From Acidobacteriota bacterium (GTDB lineage: Bacteria; Zixibacteria; MSB-5A5; GN15; FEB-12): a stretch of DNA of 64,000 nucleotides. Location of the stretch: the NCBI GenBank assembly GCA_035529075.1, contig DATKXK010000003.1:17087-81086 (forward strand), read 5' to 3'. The first letter of the stretch is position 1. Each line of letters opens with the position of its first letter. A model generated the notes under the pieces. The model saw nothing but the letters and a program-made list of their open reading frames with translations, was not told the DNA's origin and made no database searches. Made by a program: the position numbers and the translations under genes. Below are positions 41,600 to 51,400 of the stretch, piece by piece.

Positions 41600-42688
41600 C
41601 TAAGGTTGCTCCTCGATCCGCCCGTCCTCAAGGCGAAAAACCGCTCCCGACTCCCGAAGGTGTGCCGGCGGCTTATGGGCGGTTGTCAGAAACAGTTGCG
41701 AAAAACCCTCGAAAAGCCCTATCAAGCTCATCGCCCTTGCTTCGTCAAGCTCGGCAAATATCTCGTCCAGTAGAAGCAGCGGCGGCATACCACGCTCCCG
41801 CTTGAGCATCTGGTATAAGGCCAGCTTAAGCGCCACTGCCGCCGTTCGCCACTGTCCCTGCGAACCATACATCCGGGCTGGGTATCCGGCAACTGAAAAC
41901 AGAATCTCGTCGCGATGCGGCCCCACGAGCGCCGTCTGCACGGCCCGTTCACGATCACTATGACCGTCCAACTGCACCTGGAAGGCTACCTCTGCATCCC
42001 CGATCTCCGCATGACCGTTCGACAGCGGCACCGACGGCCGGTAGCGCAACTCAAACCGCTCACCGCCCGATATCCGTGCATAATACTCAGCGGCGGCGGC
42101 GGCAAGCGAGGACAGGAAACTGTTCCGGGCGCACGTGACCCGGGCGCCGTGAGAAATCAGAACACCGTCGAACGGTGAAGGGTCCATGTCCCTCTTGAGC
42201 GCTGCGTTCTTCTGCGCCAGCGCAGCCTGGTAGGCGATCAGGTCGCTGAGATACAGGCGGGAAAACTGTGAAAGGTACATGTCAAGAAAGGCCCGGCGGA
42301 CGGCGGGCGGGCCCGCAAGAATCTCGCTGTCCTCGGGACCTACCGACACGGCGCAGAAGTGATCGTACAGTTCCCGCAGCTTTGACGGTGCCCCGTCGAT
42401 CGTGACCTTTTTCCGTCCGCCGCGCTGGAACGCCACCGCCGGTGACTTCGGACCGCTCGAAGTGGCTATCTTTCCCTCGAGCCGGTACACGTCGCATTCA
42501 TGTTGTAGCAGGACGGTGTCGGGCGCCCGGCGCTGTGACCGTCCGAGACACAAGGTAAAGAGAGCTTCGAGGAGGTTGGTTTTACCCGAGCCATTGAGAC
42601 CGTGCAGGACATTGACGCCCGGAGCCGGGCTTAACTGCAACCGGCCGAGGTTACGAAAGCAGGTTACCGACAGCGACTGAACGTTCAT
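41600..42688 (-). CDS. recF: DNA repair/replication protein RecF
   Basis: 362 residues from MNVQSLSVTCFRNLG at 42688; an in-frame start 19 codons earlier would overlap the dnaN 3' region and lacks similarity. SMC-like features: Walker A VLHGLNGSGKTNLLEAL, QGQWRTAAVALKLALYQM (signature region) and Walker B PPLLLLDEIFAELDEARA. RecF loads RecA at gaps with RecO and RecR. It follows dnaN by 62 bases on the same strand. Confidence 0.95.
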   Translation of the reverse strand: MNVQSLSVTCFRNLGRLQLSPAPGVNVLHGLNGSGKTNLLEALFTLCLGRSQRRAPDTVLLQHECDVYRLEGKIATSSGPKSPAVAFQRGGRKKVTIDGAPSKLRELYDHFCAVSVGPEDSEILAGPPAVRRAFLDMYLSQFSRLYLSDLIAYQAALAQKNAALKRDMDPSPFDGVLISHGARVTCARNSFLSSLAAAAAEYYARISGGERFELRYRPSVPLSNGHAEIGDAEVAFQVQLDGHSDRERAVQTALVGPHRDEILFSVAGYPARMYGSQGQWRTAAVALKLALYQMLKRERGMPPLLLLDEIFAELDEARAMSLIGLFEGFSQLFLTTAHKPPAHLRESGAVFRLEDGRIEEQP

Positions 42689-42751
42689 GGACTTCTCAAC
42701 GTGCAGATCGCAGGGCAGACCCTGCCGCCGGCACGTCAGTCTCAAGCAACT

Positions 42752-43864
42752 TCACTCGGCCAGTCTCAGCGGCATGATAAGGCAGAGGAAATCCTCTTTG
42801 GGAATGTCCGGGCTGTATACCACCCCGGCCGCGACTGCCGAGGAGAACTCGAAAACGACCTCGTCACTGTCTACCTTACCGAGGATCTCTGATATATACG
42901 TGGCGTTGTAGCCAATCTCGACCTCTTCACCTTCAAAGTCGCATGGGAGTGACTCCTTGCCTTCGCCTCCCACGTCGGCGTTACTGGTCGAAAGCGTCAG
43001 GGACGACTTTTTGATGCCGAACTTGACCTGGTGCGTCAGCGCATTCGACAGGATGGAGACCCGCCGCACGGCGCTGCTAAGCTCATCCTTCGAAATTATC
43101 AACTTCTTGTCACTCCCGCTCGGGATGACCTGCTCAAAGTTCGGGTACGGTCCTTCTATCAGGCGCGACGTCAGCACCGTCTCACCTAGGTTAAAGATGA
43201 TGTTGGTCTCACCGAAAATGACCCCTATTTCCTTCTTACCGCCCTCCACGAACTTCGGTATCAGGTTGAGCACCTTCGGCGGGATAACAATATCCTCACT
43301 GATTCCCTTGAGTTTCGTGTTCTCGGCCGCCATTCTGGCCAGGCGATGACCGTCGGTCGCCACCATCTGCATCTTATCACCCTTGGTTTGCCAGAGCACG
43401 CCGTTCAGCGCTGGCCGGGTCTCATCCGTCGAGCACGCAAACGTAGTCTTGCGGATCATTGTAACAAGGCCGTCGGCCGATATTCGGATTTCTTTCTTCG
43501 TATTGACTGCCGGCAGTTTGGGAAAGTCGTCCGCCGATACCATCGCAATCTTGTACGAGCCGTTCGGTATCTTAATCTCTATACGTGAATTTATCGACTC
43601 CACCGTTATTTGCGACTCCGGCAGCTCTTTGATAATATCAAACAGTATGCGCGCCGGCAGGGCTGCGGAGCCCTTTTTGATCACCTCACACTTGACGGCA
43701 GTGGTGATTGATATGTCCAGATCCGTCGCAGATATCTTGAGCTTGTTATCAAGAGCCTCCAGCAGAATATTCGTGAGAATCGGCAGCGTCGACTTGGTCG
43801 GCACCACCTGAAGAATAGATTGCAACGATTCAGTAAGGTCCGATTTGAGTAACGAGAACTTCAT
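42752..43864 (-). CDS. dnaN: DNA polymerase III beta subunit (sliding clamp)
   Basis: 370 residues from MKFSLLKSDLTESLQS at 43864, with GGAGAAAATAAGC upstream. Three repeated clamp domains are visible; typical motifs are TLPILTNILLEALDNKLKI, LPARILFDIIKELPE, DETRPALNGVLWQTKGDKMQMVATDGHRLA and the terminal LIMPLRL. The dimeric ring tethers DNA polymerase III. It lies 281 bases after dnaA. Confidence 0.97.
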   Translation of the reverse strand: MKFSLLKSDLTESLQSILQVVPTKSTLPILTNILLEALDNKLKISATDLDISITTAVKCEVIKKGSAALPARILFDIIKELPESQITVESINSRIEIKIPNGSYKIAMVSADDFPKLPAVNTKKEIRISADGLVTMIRKTTFACSTDETRPALNGVLWQTKGDKMQMVATDGHRLARMAAENTKLKGISEDIVIPPKVLNLIPKFVEGGKKEIGVIFGETNIIFNLGETVLTSRLIEGPYPNFEQVIPSGSDKKLIISKDELSSAVRRVSILSNALTHQVKFGIKKSSLTLSTSNADVGGEGKESLPCDFEGEEVEIGYNATYISEILGKVDSDEVVFEFSSAVAAGVVYSPDIPKEDFLCLIMPLRLAE

Positions 43865-44145
43865 GCTTATTTTCTCCGCTATGGGTTTGTTCACAGCTTT
43901 TTACTATCAGAGACGTCTATATATACGGTGTAGTAGTAATAGGGCCGGTTGAAATGTTGAGATGTCGATTTGCCGGTACTCCGTTGGTAACGTGAAGTCG
44001 ATGGCGGAAGGAGTTACCGCGGGTGCACCTGCTTTTTCTATCCACATAACAATCCCCAAGTTATTGACAAGTGTCGTAGTCTGTCCACAGGGCGGGCCCA
44101 CCGCCGGGTTGTGCATAGAGAATCCACAGTCTTAACCACAAGTTG
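43865..44145. other. dnaA-dnaN intergenic region with DnaA-box-like sites
   Basis: Contains TGTGGATAG on the minus strand at about 44038-44046 (one mismatch to TGTGGATAA) and weaker related sites (TGTGGACAG near 44083, TGTGGATTC near 44112, TGTGGTTAA near 44124). It could be part of a bipartite origin, as seen in other bacteria, or act in dnaA-dnaN control. No gene. Confidence 0.45.
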
Positions 44146-45513
44146 TCAATATAACAATGCCGCGGACAATTTGTCAATTTTCTCTCGAAACACGGCGTTG
44201 CTTGACATGCGCTTCGAAATCAAGTCACAGGCATGAATGACGGTCGAGTGATCCCGCCCGCCGAACGAAGTGCCGATCACCTTAAGCGAGTTGTCTGTCA
44301 GGGAACGGCAAAGGTACATCGCGGCCTGGCGGGCAAGGGCGATGTTGGCGGTCTTCTTCTTAGCCGTCATCATGGAGATGTCGATATTGAAGTGGTCGGC
44401 CGTCTTGCGCTGAATAGTGCCGATCGAGAGCTGCCGCTTATTCATGGCGGTCGTATCAGAAAGTACCTTCTTGGTCATTTCCAGGTCCACCGGTACTTTT
44501 GTCAGGGAGGCGTAGGCAAGGATGCGAATCAACGCTCCCTCCAACTCACGAATGTTCGTAGTGATCTGGTCCGCGATGTACGTGACTACGCTGTCGGGCA
44601 GGGACGTTCCCTCCGACTGCAGCTTTTTGTACAAGATAGCCGTCCGGTTCTCGAGGTCCGGTGCGTGCAAATCCGTGACGAGGCCCCAGGAGAAGCGGGA
44701 CAGCAACCTGTCTTCCAGGCCCCGGATCTCCCGCGGAGGCCGGTCCGAACTTAAGATGATCTGCTTGCCGGTATGGTACAGGCTGTTGAAGGTGTGAAAG
44801 AACTGCTCCTGCGTGCCTTCCTTACCGGTAAAGAACTGGATGTCGTCAATAATAAGGACATCCACGTTCCTGTACATGCGCGTGAAGTCCGCCATGCTGC
44901 GCTCCGATATGGCCGTGATGAAGTCCGAGGTGAACTTCTCGGAGGTGGCGTAGATCACGCGTTTGTCGGGAAAGAATCCGATGATCTGATGACCGATTGC
45001 CTGGATAATGTGCGTTTTGCCCAATCCGGTACCACCGTAGATATACAGCGGGTTGTACTTCGTCATACCCGGTGCTTCGGCCACTGCCTTGGAGGCGGCA
45101 CAGGCGAACTGGTTGAAGTCGCCGACAACGAGAGTTTCGAAACGGTACCGTGCGTTGAGGTTGTGATTGTTTGACGGTGCCGGTGTCATCCTCTGGCGTG
45201 CCGGTTCAAACTCAATCTCGGTCTGGTCTTCCGATGGGCTGTGGCCGGTGATTACGTAGATGAGGTCATAGTTGGCGCCCAGCACTTCTGCAAAAGCCTC
45301 AACGATAAGGTCCCTGAAGTGCGAATCAATCCAGTCGGCCACAAACTGGTTGGGAACGGCAACCTTGAAGGCTCCATCCTCCGTCGGTTCCCCGCGGGTC
45401 AGCTTCAACCAGGTGTTGAATGACTGCCGCTTCACCCTGCGCGCAACGTAGTTGAGGCAATCTGCCCATTGCTGCGAGTTAGTTACCTGCTCAAGCAAGA
45501 TAGTACCCCCCAC
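44146..45513 (-). CDS. dnaA: chromosomal replication initiator DnaA
   Basis: 455 residues. Domain I (WADCLNYVARRVKRQSFNTWL), a short linker, the AAA+ domain (FVVGDFNQ region: LVVGDFNQFACAASKAVAE, Walker A IYGGTGLGKTHIIQAIG, Walker B VLIIDDIQFFTGKEGTQ, sensor FSWGLVTDLHAPDLE) and domain IV with GGRDHSTVIHACDLI for DnaA-box recognition are all present. The start is ambiguous: a GTG at 45513 or a TTG at 45498 (LLEQVTNS), the latter having GGGGGG 6-7 bases upstream and being the better-spaced choice. Followed by dnaN and recF on the same strand. Confidence 0.97.
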   Translation of the reverse strand: MGGTILLEQVTNSQQWADCLNYVARRVKRQSFNTWLKLTRGEPTEDGAFKVAVPNQFVADWIDSHFRDLIVEAFAEVLGANYDLIYVITGHSPSEDQTEIEFEPARQRMTPAPSNNHNLNARYRFETLVVGDFNQFACAASKAVAEAPGMTKYNPLYIYGGTGLGKTHIIQAIGHQIIGFFPDKRVIYATSEKFTSDFITAISERSMADFTRMYRNVDVLIIDDIQFFTGKEGTQEQFFHTFNSLYHTGKQIILSSDRPPREIRGLEDRLLSRFSWGLVTDLHAPDLENRTAILYKKLQSEGTSLPDSVVTYIADQITTNIRELEGALIRILAYASLTKVPVDLEMTKKVLSDTTAMNKRQLSIGTIQRKTADHFNIDISMMTAKKKTANIALARQAAMYLCRSLTDNSLKVIGTSFGGRDHSTVIHACDLISKRMSSNAVFREKIDKLSAALLY

Positions 45514-45909
45514 TTGCTGTTATAAACAGTACATCCTGTTTTCTAATCCCTTTACCGTGGGTTGGTTACACCGATACCGGCACAACCGGCCGCGAAGTTA
45601 CTCACAACCTTATCCACACGGTCTATTCGGTTCGGGGTTCATAACGTGCGGATTGACAACCCGCGTGCAGACGGCCGGGAACATTTATCCACAGCTTACT
45701 AACATTCTGCGGGTCAATCACATTCACGGCAATAATTATCCACTGGGGTTGCCATCGTCAAGGGGAGACTGAAAATAAATGCCGGTTTCTTGAATCGCTT
45801 GCTCCATATCGCCTTATACAGGATGAAAACGGACGCTGTTTCCGTGTCGGCGACAGGGTGTGGTGAAATTAAAAACAGCGTGTACTTGATGCTGGCGTCG
45901 GGCAAAAGC
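45514..45909. other. candidate replication origin upstream of dnaA
   Basis: Two perfect DnaA boxes TTATCCACA (45610-45618 and 45685-45693), a one-mismatch box TTATCCACT (45736-45744) and TTACTCACA near 45597, together with AT-richer stretches (ACTGAAAATAAATG near 45770, GAAATTAAAAACAG near 45865). An 84-codon open frame on the minus strand here lacks coding character. Clustered boxes beside dnaA are the usual oriC landmark; a DNA-unwinding element and skew switch were not calculated. Confidence 0.6.
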
Positions 45910-46974
45910 TTATCGCGGTGCGCCTTCTTGTACGGCACGTGCGAGGTTCTCAAAGAGCGAAACTTCATCCGGCGTTCCGTACACGGCGACAGGCCTGCCT
46001 GTGTCTGCAGCCTCTCGAATTGTCTGCATCAGAGGTATCTGGCCCAGGAACGTGATGCCGAGTTTGGTGGCAAGCTCGCGACCGCCGTCCTTGCCAAAGA
46101 TGTACTCGCGGCGGCCGTCGCGCTCGAGGTAGGCCATATTCTCGATGACTCCAAGAAGGCGCAAGTTGGTCCGCTCGGCAAGCTTAGCTACTCGAGCGGC
46201 CACGTGGGTGGCGACAGCCTGGGGCGTGGTGACGACCAGCAGTTCGGCGGAAGGCAGAGACTGGGCAATTGTCAGGGTAACGTCGCCGGTGCCGGGGGGA
46301 AGATCAAGTAACATGTAGTCAAGGTCTGACCACGCGACGTCGGACAGGAACTGGTTGATCGTTTTGTGCAGCAGGGGGCCCCGCCAGATGATAGGGTCGT
46401 CCTCACCGACGAAGAAGCCCATGGATACCACTTGCAGATTCTCGCCGACGGTTGCCGGGATGATCTTCTCGTCTTCGATGGTGGGGTGGCAGGTAATGCC
46501 GAGCATGCGCGGGATGGAAAAACCATAGACGTCAGCGTCGACCAGGCCGACGCGGTGTCCCAGGCGGGCCAGCGCGGTGGCGAGGTTGCTCGTGACGGTC
46601 GACTTGCCGACGCCGCCTTTTCCGGAAGCCACGGCGACGAAACGTGTGGCCGTATCGGCCAGGGGAACCGGCTTGAGACCGGCCTGCGATCCCAGGCCGA
46701 GTTGCGTTTTCAGACGGGCGCGCTGCTGATCGGTCATGACGTCAAAATCGACTGTGACGGACTTGACGCCCGGCACCTCCGATACAGCGTTTATGATGTC
46801 GTCCCGGATCTTGTCCTTCTGAGGGCAGCCGCCGACTGTCAGGGCGATCCCCACCGTAACCTTGTCTCCGTCGATGCGAATGAACCTGACCATGTCAAGC
46901 TCGGTCAGTGGTCGGCTCAATTCGGGATCGAGAATCCGGCTCAGGGCCTGGCGGATTGGCTGTTCGTCAAGCAT
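45910..46974 (-). CDS. Mrp/NBP35-type Fe-S carrier ATPase
   Basis: 354 residues from MLDEQPIRQALSRILDPEL at 46974; a much longer frame overlaps the upstream regulator and is not coding. The N-terminal ~85 residues are a MIP18/DUF59 domain (RFIRIDGDKVTVGIALTVGGCPQ), the rest a ParA-like ATPase with deviant Walker A ASGKGGVGKSTVTSNLA, VGLVDADVYGFSIP and DYMLLDLPPGTGDVTLT. Mrp proteins bind and transfer [4Fe-4S] clusters. The C-x-x-C pair typical of many Mrp proteins is not obvious in the C-terminal third. Start overlaps the Rrf2 regulator stop by 8 bases, so the two are co-expressed. Confidence 0.9.
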   Translation of the reverse strand: MLDEQPIRQALSRILDPELSRPLTELDMVRFIRIDGDKVTVGIALTVGGCPQKDKIRDDIINAVSEVPGVKSVTVDFDVMTDQQRARLKTQLGLGSQAGLKPVPLADTATRFVAVASGKGGVGKSTVTSNLATALARLGHRVGLVDADVYGFSIPRMLGITCHPTIEDEKIIPATVGENLQVVSMGFFVGEDDPIIWRGPLLHKTINQFLSDVAWSDLDYMLLDLPPGTGDVTLTIAQSLPSAELLVVTTPQAVATHVAARVAKLAERTNLRLLGVIENMAYLERDGRREYIFGKDGGRELATKLGITFLGQIPLMQTIREAADTGRPVAVYGTPDEVSLFENLARAVQEGAPR

Positions 46975-47386
46975 TGTCGTTTCCCGACTCCCGGCCCAAC
47001 TTGAGTTCTGAGAGTCTGGTCGAGCGGAAAACGGTTTCGAGAGCCTCCTGCGCACGGCTGTAAGTGTCCCGCAGATTACAACTGGGAAGATGCGAGCAGT
47101 CAGCCTGACTGACCTGACATTCAAACAGGAGGGGCTTACCCTGGACAGCCATGATGATGTCCAGCAACGAGATCTCTTCCGAGTCACATCCCAGCCTGAG
47201 GCCGCCGCCGAATCCTCGTGAAGAATTGACCAGACCGGTGCGGCTGAGTTCGGATATGATCTGGGGAAGGTACTTGGGGGGAATTGACTGGCGCTGGGCA
47301 ATCTGATTGGCGGTGGCCTGACCGTCGGTGTTGTGAGCCAGTTCCCAGAGAGCCCGTATGGCATACTCAGTCTTTTTGGTTATCAT
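46967..47386 (-). CDS. Rrf2-family transcriptional regulator, probable Fe-S sensor
   Basis: 139 residues from MITKKTEYAIRALWELAHN at 47386. Winged-helix DNA-binding domain: ATANQIAQRQSIPPKYLPQIISELSRTGLVNSSRGFGGG. Three cysteines C90, C97 and C103 (FECQVSQADCSHLPSCNL) are spaced as in IscR/NsrR-type cluster-binding members. It overlaps the Mrp gene, so it probably controls Fe-S biogenesis or repair including its own operon. Confidence 0.9.
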   Translation of the reverse strand: MITKKTEYAIRALWELAHNTDGQATANQIAQRQSIPPKYLPQIISELSRTGLVNSSRGFGGGLRLGCDSEEISLLDIIMAVQGKPLLFECQVSQADCSHLPSCNLRDTYSRAQEALETVFRSTRLSELKLGRESGNDNA

Positions 47387-47468
47387 GCCTCTCAATATAC
47401 GTATTTTCGCCGGAATTTGGAAGCGGAATGTGTCAGCGGCAGACACGCCGGCCGGTCTGGCAGCCCTG

Positions 47469-48101
47469 TCAGTGATCGCCGCCCTGCAACGGCGGCCCGG
47501 GGGGTTCAGGGAACGGCCGTGTGATCGGCCGCTGCGGTCGCAGGATCAAGGTCCTTAACAGCAAGTAGACGATGGCGACGCTGATACAGGCGTCGGCCAC
47601 GTTAAACGTCCACCACCGTTCTATGCTATACCCAAACAGGCTGAGGTCAAAGAAATCCACGTCCAGGAAATCAACTACCCGACCCAGACGAATGCGGTCA
47701 ATAAGATTCCCGATCGCGCCACCGATAATGAAGGCCAGCGGCAGGGACAGCGAAAGCTCGTCACGGTGGCGGTACATGTAGTAGATAAGCACCGGCAGAA
47801 TGGCCAGGGAAACAACCAGGTAGTAACCGGATGAGCCGATATCGGTGCCCATGGCCCCGCCTTTGTTGTACACCAGGGACAACATGACGAGCGTACCGAT
47901 GACGTGAACGGGGGGCTTGGAACTCAGAGCCGCTACCGCCCAGTACTTGGTCACCAGGTCGATAACGACCACGCCCAGGATGGTGCCGGTGGTCCAGAGC
48001 AGTCGGTGTGGTCTAACGACGCCCAGCTTGGCGTTCCTCTTCGACTGACTTGCACTCGATGCACATTCTGGCGTGCGGGACTGCCTTGAGGCGATCGGCA
48101 C
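47469..48101 (-). CDS. lspA: signal peptidase II (lipoprotein signal peptidase)
   Basis: Four membrane helices with the LspA aspartyl-protease motifs: GGAIGNLIDRIRLGRVVDFLDV and FNVADACISVAIV supply the catalytic Asp pair. YNKGGAMG corresponds to the usual YNxGAAF. The start is unclear. The frame is open from a GTG at 48101, but that puts 27 residues inside the dksA-like gene; the family normally begins about 10 residues before the first helix (LLWTTGTILGVVVIDL). A CTG at 48026 lies 8 bases after AGAGGA and would give a normal N-terminus. Enzyme cleaves the prolipoproteins seen elsewhere in this window. Operon with ileS and the DksA/TraR gene. Confidence 0.9.
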   Translation of the reverse strand: MPIASRQSRTPECASSASQSKRNAKLGVVRPHRLLWTTGTILGVVVIDLVTKYWAVAALSSKPPVHVIGTLVMLSLVYNKGGAMGTDIGSSGYYLVVSLAILPVLIYYMYRHRDELSLSLPLAFIIGGAIGNLIDRIRLGRVVDFLDVDFFDLSLFGYSIERWWTFNVADACISVAIVYLLLRTLILRPQRPITRPFPEPPGPPLQGGDH

Positions 48102-48399
48102 CTATCTGCTTGCCGCAGCTCTCACACTTCCCGTACGTGCCGTCCTTGATTCGCTGCAGCGCCTCGTCGATATGGTACACCAGCCGGCCCGACTTGGAGG
48201 CAAACATGAAGGCCATCTCGCGCTCCATGTGGTCGGTGCCCTGGTCGGCCATGTGATACGAGTGTGAAGACAGGTCGCCGGTCGCTTCCTTGAGAGTGGA
48301 GGCGGCATGGGTGTCACCCACGTAGCCCATCTCCCGGAGCATCTCCTCCCGCTTTTTCAGCAGCATGGTTTCATACCTTTTCAAGTCGGACTTTCTCAT
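48013..48399 (-). CDS. DksA/TraR-family C4 zinc-finger protein
   Basis: 128 residues with AAGGAGG before the ATG at 48399. The long N-terminal helix (KRYETMLLKKREEMLREMG) and HMERE..ASKSGRLVYHIDEALQRIKDGTYG lead to the zinc finger C92-E-S-C95 .. C113-I-E-C116. DksA/TraR proteins bind the RNA polymerase secondary channel; the DksA tip aspartates are not clearly preserved, so the precise branch is uncertain. Directly between ileS and lspA, overlapping the latter frame. Confidence 0.9.
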   Translation of the reverse strand: MRKSDLKRYETMLLKKREEMLREMGYVGDTHAASTLKEATGDLSSHSYHMADQGTDHMEREMAFMFASKSGRLVYHIDEALQRIKDGTYGKCESCGKQIGADRLKAVPHARMCIECKSVEEERQAGRR

Positions 48400-48411
48400 T
48401 GGTCCTCCTTG

Positions 48412-51400
48412 TCACACTTTCTCCACCGAAATGACTGCCTTTTCTCCGTTTACGTTCCACTCGGTGCCGCCGTCAAGCTCGTCCTTCTCCGTGACTTCCA
48501 TCTCCTGCGCCAGCGTCTCCCGGCGTATGAACTCGTCGTACCTCGAGGCGGCTGTGTTGAGACGACGCGTGGAGTTTACGCGTACGCGGATCCGGTCCGT
48601 TACTTCAAAACCGGACGTCTTGCGCATGTTCTGGATCTTGTTGACAATCTCCCTGGCAAATCCTTCGTCAACAAGGTCCTCGCTCAGTTCCGTGGCCAGG
48701 GCGACCGTCACGTGACCATCACTCTCTACGGCGTAGCCTTCTCGTTCGTTGCGGTTTACCTCGACCTCGTCGGGCTTGAGCATGACCGTGCGCCCGCCGT
48801 CAAGCTGCAGCTTGAGCTCTCTGGCCTGTACGAACCGCTGGACATCGGAAGAATTCAGCGCTTCGACCATGCGGCCGACCTCCTTGGCATCCTGGCTTAA
48901 CCTGGGCCCGGCGATCCGGAAATTCAGTCTGGCCGAGTAGCTGACGTACTGGTCCAGCCCGCTCGTGGTTTCGACGGCCTTGATATTCAGCTGGTCCCTG
49001 ATGATATCCAGGCAGTCCTCGAGCCTGGCCGTGCTCTTGTCGGAAGGAATACCTACGATCAGCCGGGAAAGCGGCTGGCGTACCTTGAGGTTCTTGCGTG
49101 ACCGGGCCGCCCGCCCCAGCGAGACCACCTTTGCAGCCAGCCCCATCGTCTCCTCGAGTTCGGCGTTGATGCACGACTCGTCGGCTTTTGGATAGGCCGC
49201 CATGTGAACCGAGAGGGGAGCACCAAACCTGGCCCGATCTTCACCGTGCAGTTCCTTCCAGATCAACTCTGAGATGAATGGCGAGACGGGCGCAGACAGG
49301 CGGCATACACCTTCGAGCACGCGGTAGAGGGTCAGGTAGGCCCGCATCTTGGACGGGTCATCCGCTTTCGCCCAGAAGCGGCGGCGGTTGTTACGGACGT
49401 ACCAGTTGGACAGGTCCTCGATGACGAAATGCTGTATCAGGCGCACCGGGCGGGTGATTTCGTAGCGGTCAAGGCACGCCGCCACTTCCTTCACCAGGCT
49501 GTGGTACCTCGACATAATCCAGAGGTCAAACCGGTCGCTCTCGCCCGCTTTCGATTCAAGGTACTTCTCTACCGAAAGGCCGGCCGCTGCGGCGCCGTCC
49601 AGAACGTCATCGATGTTGGCATATATGGCAAAGAACGAGTACGTGTTGCGCAGGGTATCGAAGTACTTGCGGATTACCTCAGCCAGGCCGTCGGTGTCAA
49701 ACCGCGTCGGCAGCCAGGGACTGGAGGTGGAGACGAGGTACCACCGGACCGGGTCCGCGCCGTACTCGTTGACGGTATCGAAGGGGTCGACGACGTTGCC
49801 TTTGTGCTTGGACATCTTCTTGCCTTCTTTGTCGAGGATGAACTCAAACACGATGACGTTCTTAAACGGCGGCTGGTCGAACAGCATGGTTGAAATCGCC
49901 AGCAGGACATAGAACCAGCCGCGGGTCTGGTCAACCCCTTCCGAGATGAATTCGGCCGGGTATTTCCGCCTGAAAAGCTCCTCGTTCTCGAAGGGATAGT
50001 GCCACTGCGCGTATGGCATCGATCCGCTGTCAAACCAGACGTCGATCAGTTCCGGCACTCGTGTCATGGTCCCGCCGCAGTCGCAGCGGAGTCTGACCGA
50101 GTCGATGAACGGCTTGTGCAGGTCGATTTCGTCCGGCACGTCAAGACCTTCCTCGCGCAGCTGCCGGATCGAGCCGACGGCGCGCGCCTTGCCGCACTCC
50201 GCCTCATCGCAGATCCAGATGGGCAGCGGCGTTCCCCAGAAACGCTCCCTCGACAGGGCCCAGTCTACATTGTTCTCCAGCCAGTTCTGCATGCGGCCGG
50301 TGCGGATCTCATCCGGGTACCAGTTGATCAGGTCATTGTTCCTGATAAGCTGTTCCTTGAACAGCGTGGTCTTGATGTACCAGGATTGCCGCGCGATGTA
50401 GATCAGCGGGGAGTCGCAGCGCCAGCAGAACGGGTAGCTGTGCTCGTAGATTTCCTTTCTGAAAAGCCGCCCTGCCGCGGCCAGATCCTCGGTGATCACG
50501 GGATCGGCGTCCTTGATGAACATCCCGGCGTACTTTCCGGCGTTATCCTTGAAAATCCCGTTGGGATCAATGGCCTGGAGCACCGGCAGGCCGTACTGCT
50601 GTCCCACCTCGTAGTCGTCGGCGCCGAACCCCGGTGCGATGTGGACGATGCCGGTGCCGTCGTCAAGCGTAACAAAGTCACCGTTGATCACGAAGTACGC
50701 CTGGTCCGCCATGTCCGGGTAAATGTCGAACAGCGGCTCGTACCTTCTCTTGAGAAACTCCGCCCCCGTCATGCGCTCAAGGACCTTCGGCGACTCTCCG
50801 AACACCCGGTGCACGAGCGCTTCGGCCAGCACCAGTTTCTCTCCCTCGTGCTCTACCATCACGTAGTAGGCATCCGGATGCATGCACAGGGCGGCGTTTG
50901 ACGGCAGGGTCCAGGGCGTGGTGGTCCACACCAGGTAGCTGAAATCACCGTCGGCCGCCTTGACTTTCACGAAGATCGACGGGTCCTTGATCATCTCGTA
51001 GCCCTGGGCAACCTCGTGTGACGACAGCCCGGTGCCGCAGCGGGGGCAGAAGGGCATGATCTTATAGCCTTTATAAATCAGATCGCGGTCAAACAGGGTC
51101 TTGAGAATCCACCAGACCGATTCGATATAGTCATTGGTCAGCGTGACGTAGGCGTCGTCCAGGTCGAGCCAGTAGCCGATACGTCGGGTAAGCTGGTCCC
51201 ATTCTTTCACGTATTTGAAGACGGATTCGCGACACTTCTGATTGAACCTGTCGATCCCGTACTCGATAACCTTGGCCTTGCTGTCAAGCCCCAGCGCCTT
51301 TTCGACCTCGATTTCCACCGGCAGGCCGTGTGTGTCCCAGCCGGCTTTCCGGTCCACGCGGAAGCCCTGCATGGCCTTGTAGCGGCAGACTAAGTCCTTT

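Noticed and set aside
45714..45968. 84-codon minus-strand frame in the dnaA upstream region
   Set aside because: Overlaps the end of mrp and the DnaA-box cluster; no ribosome site, composition not protein-like.
46975..47364. 130-residue N-terminal extension of Mrp
   Set aside because: Out-of-frame copy of the Rrf2 gene; family start is at 46974.
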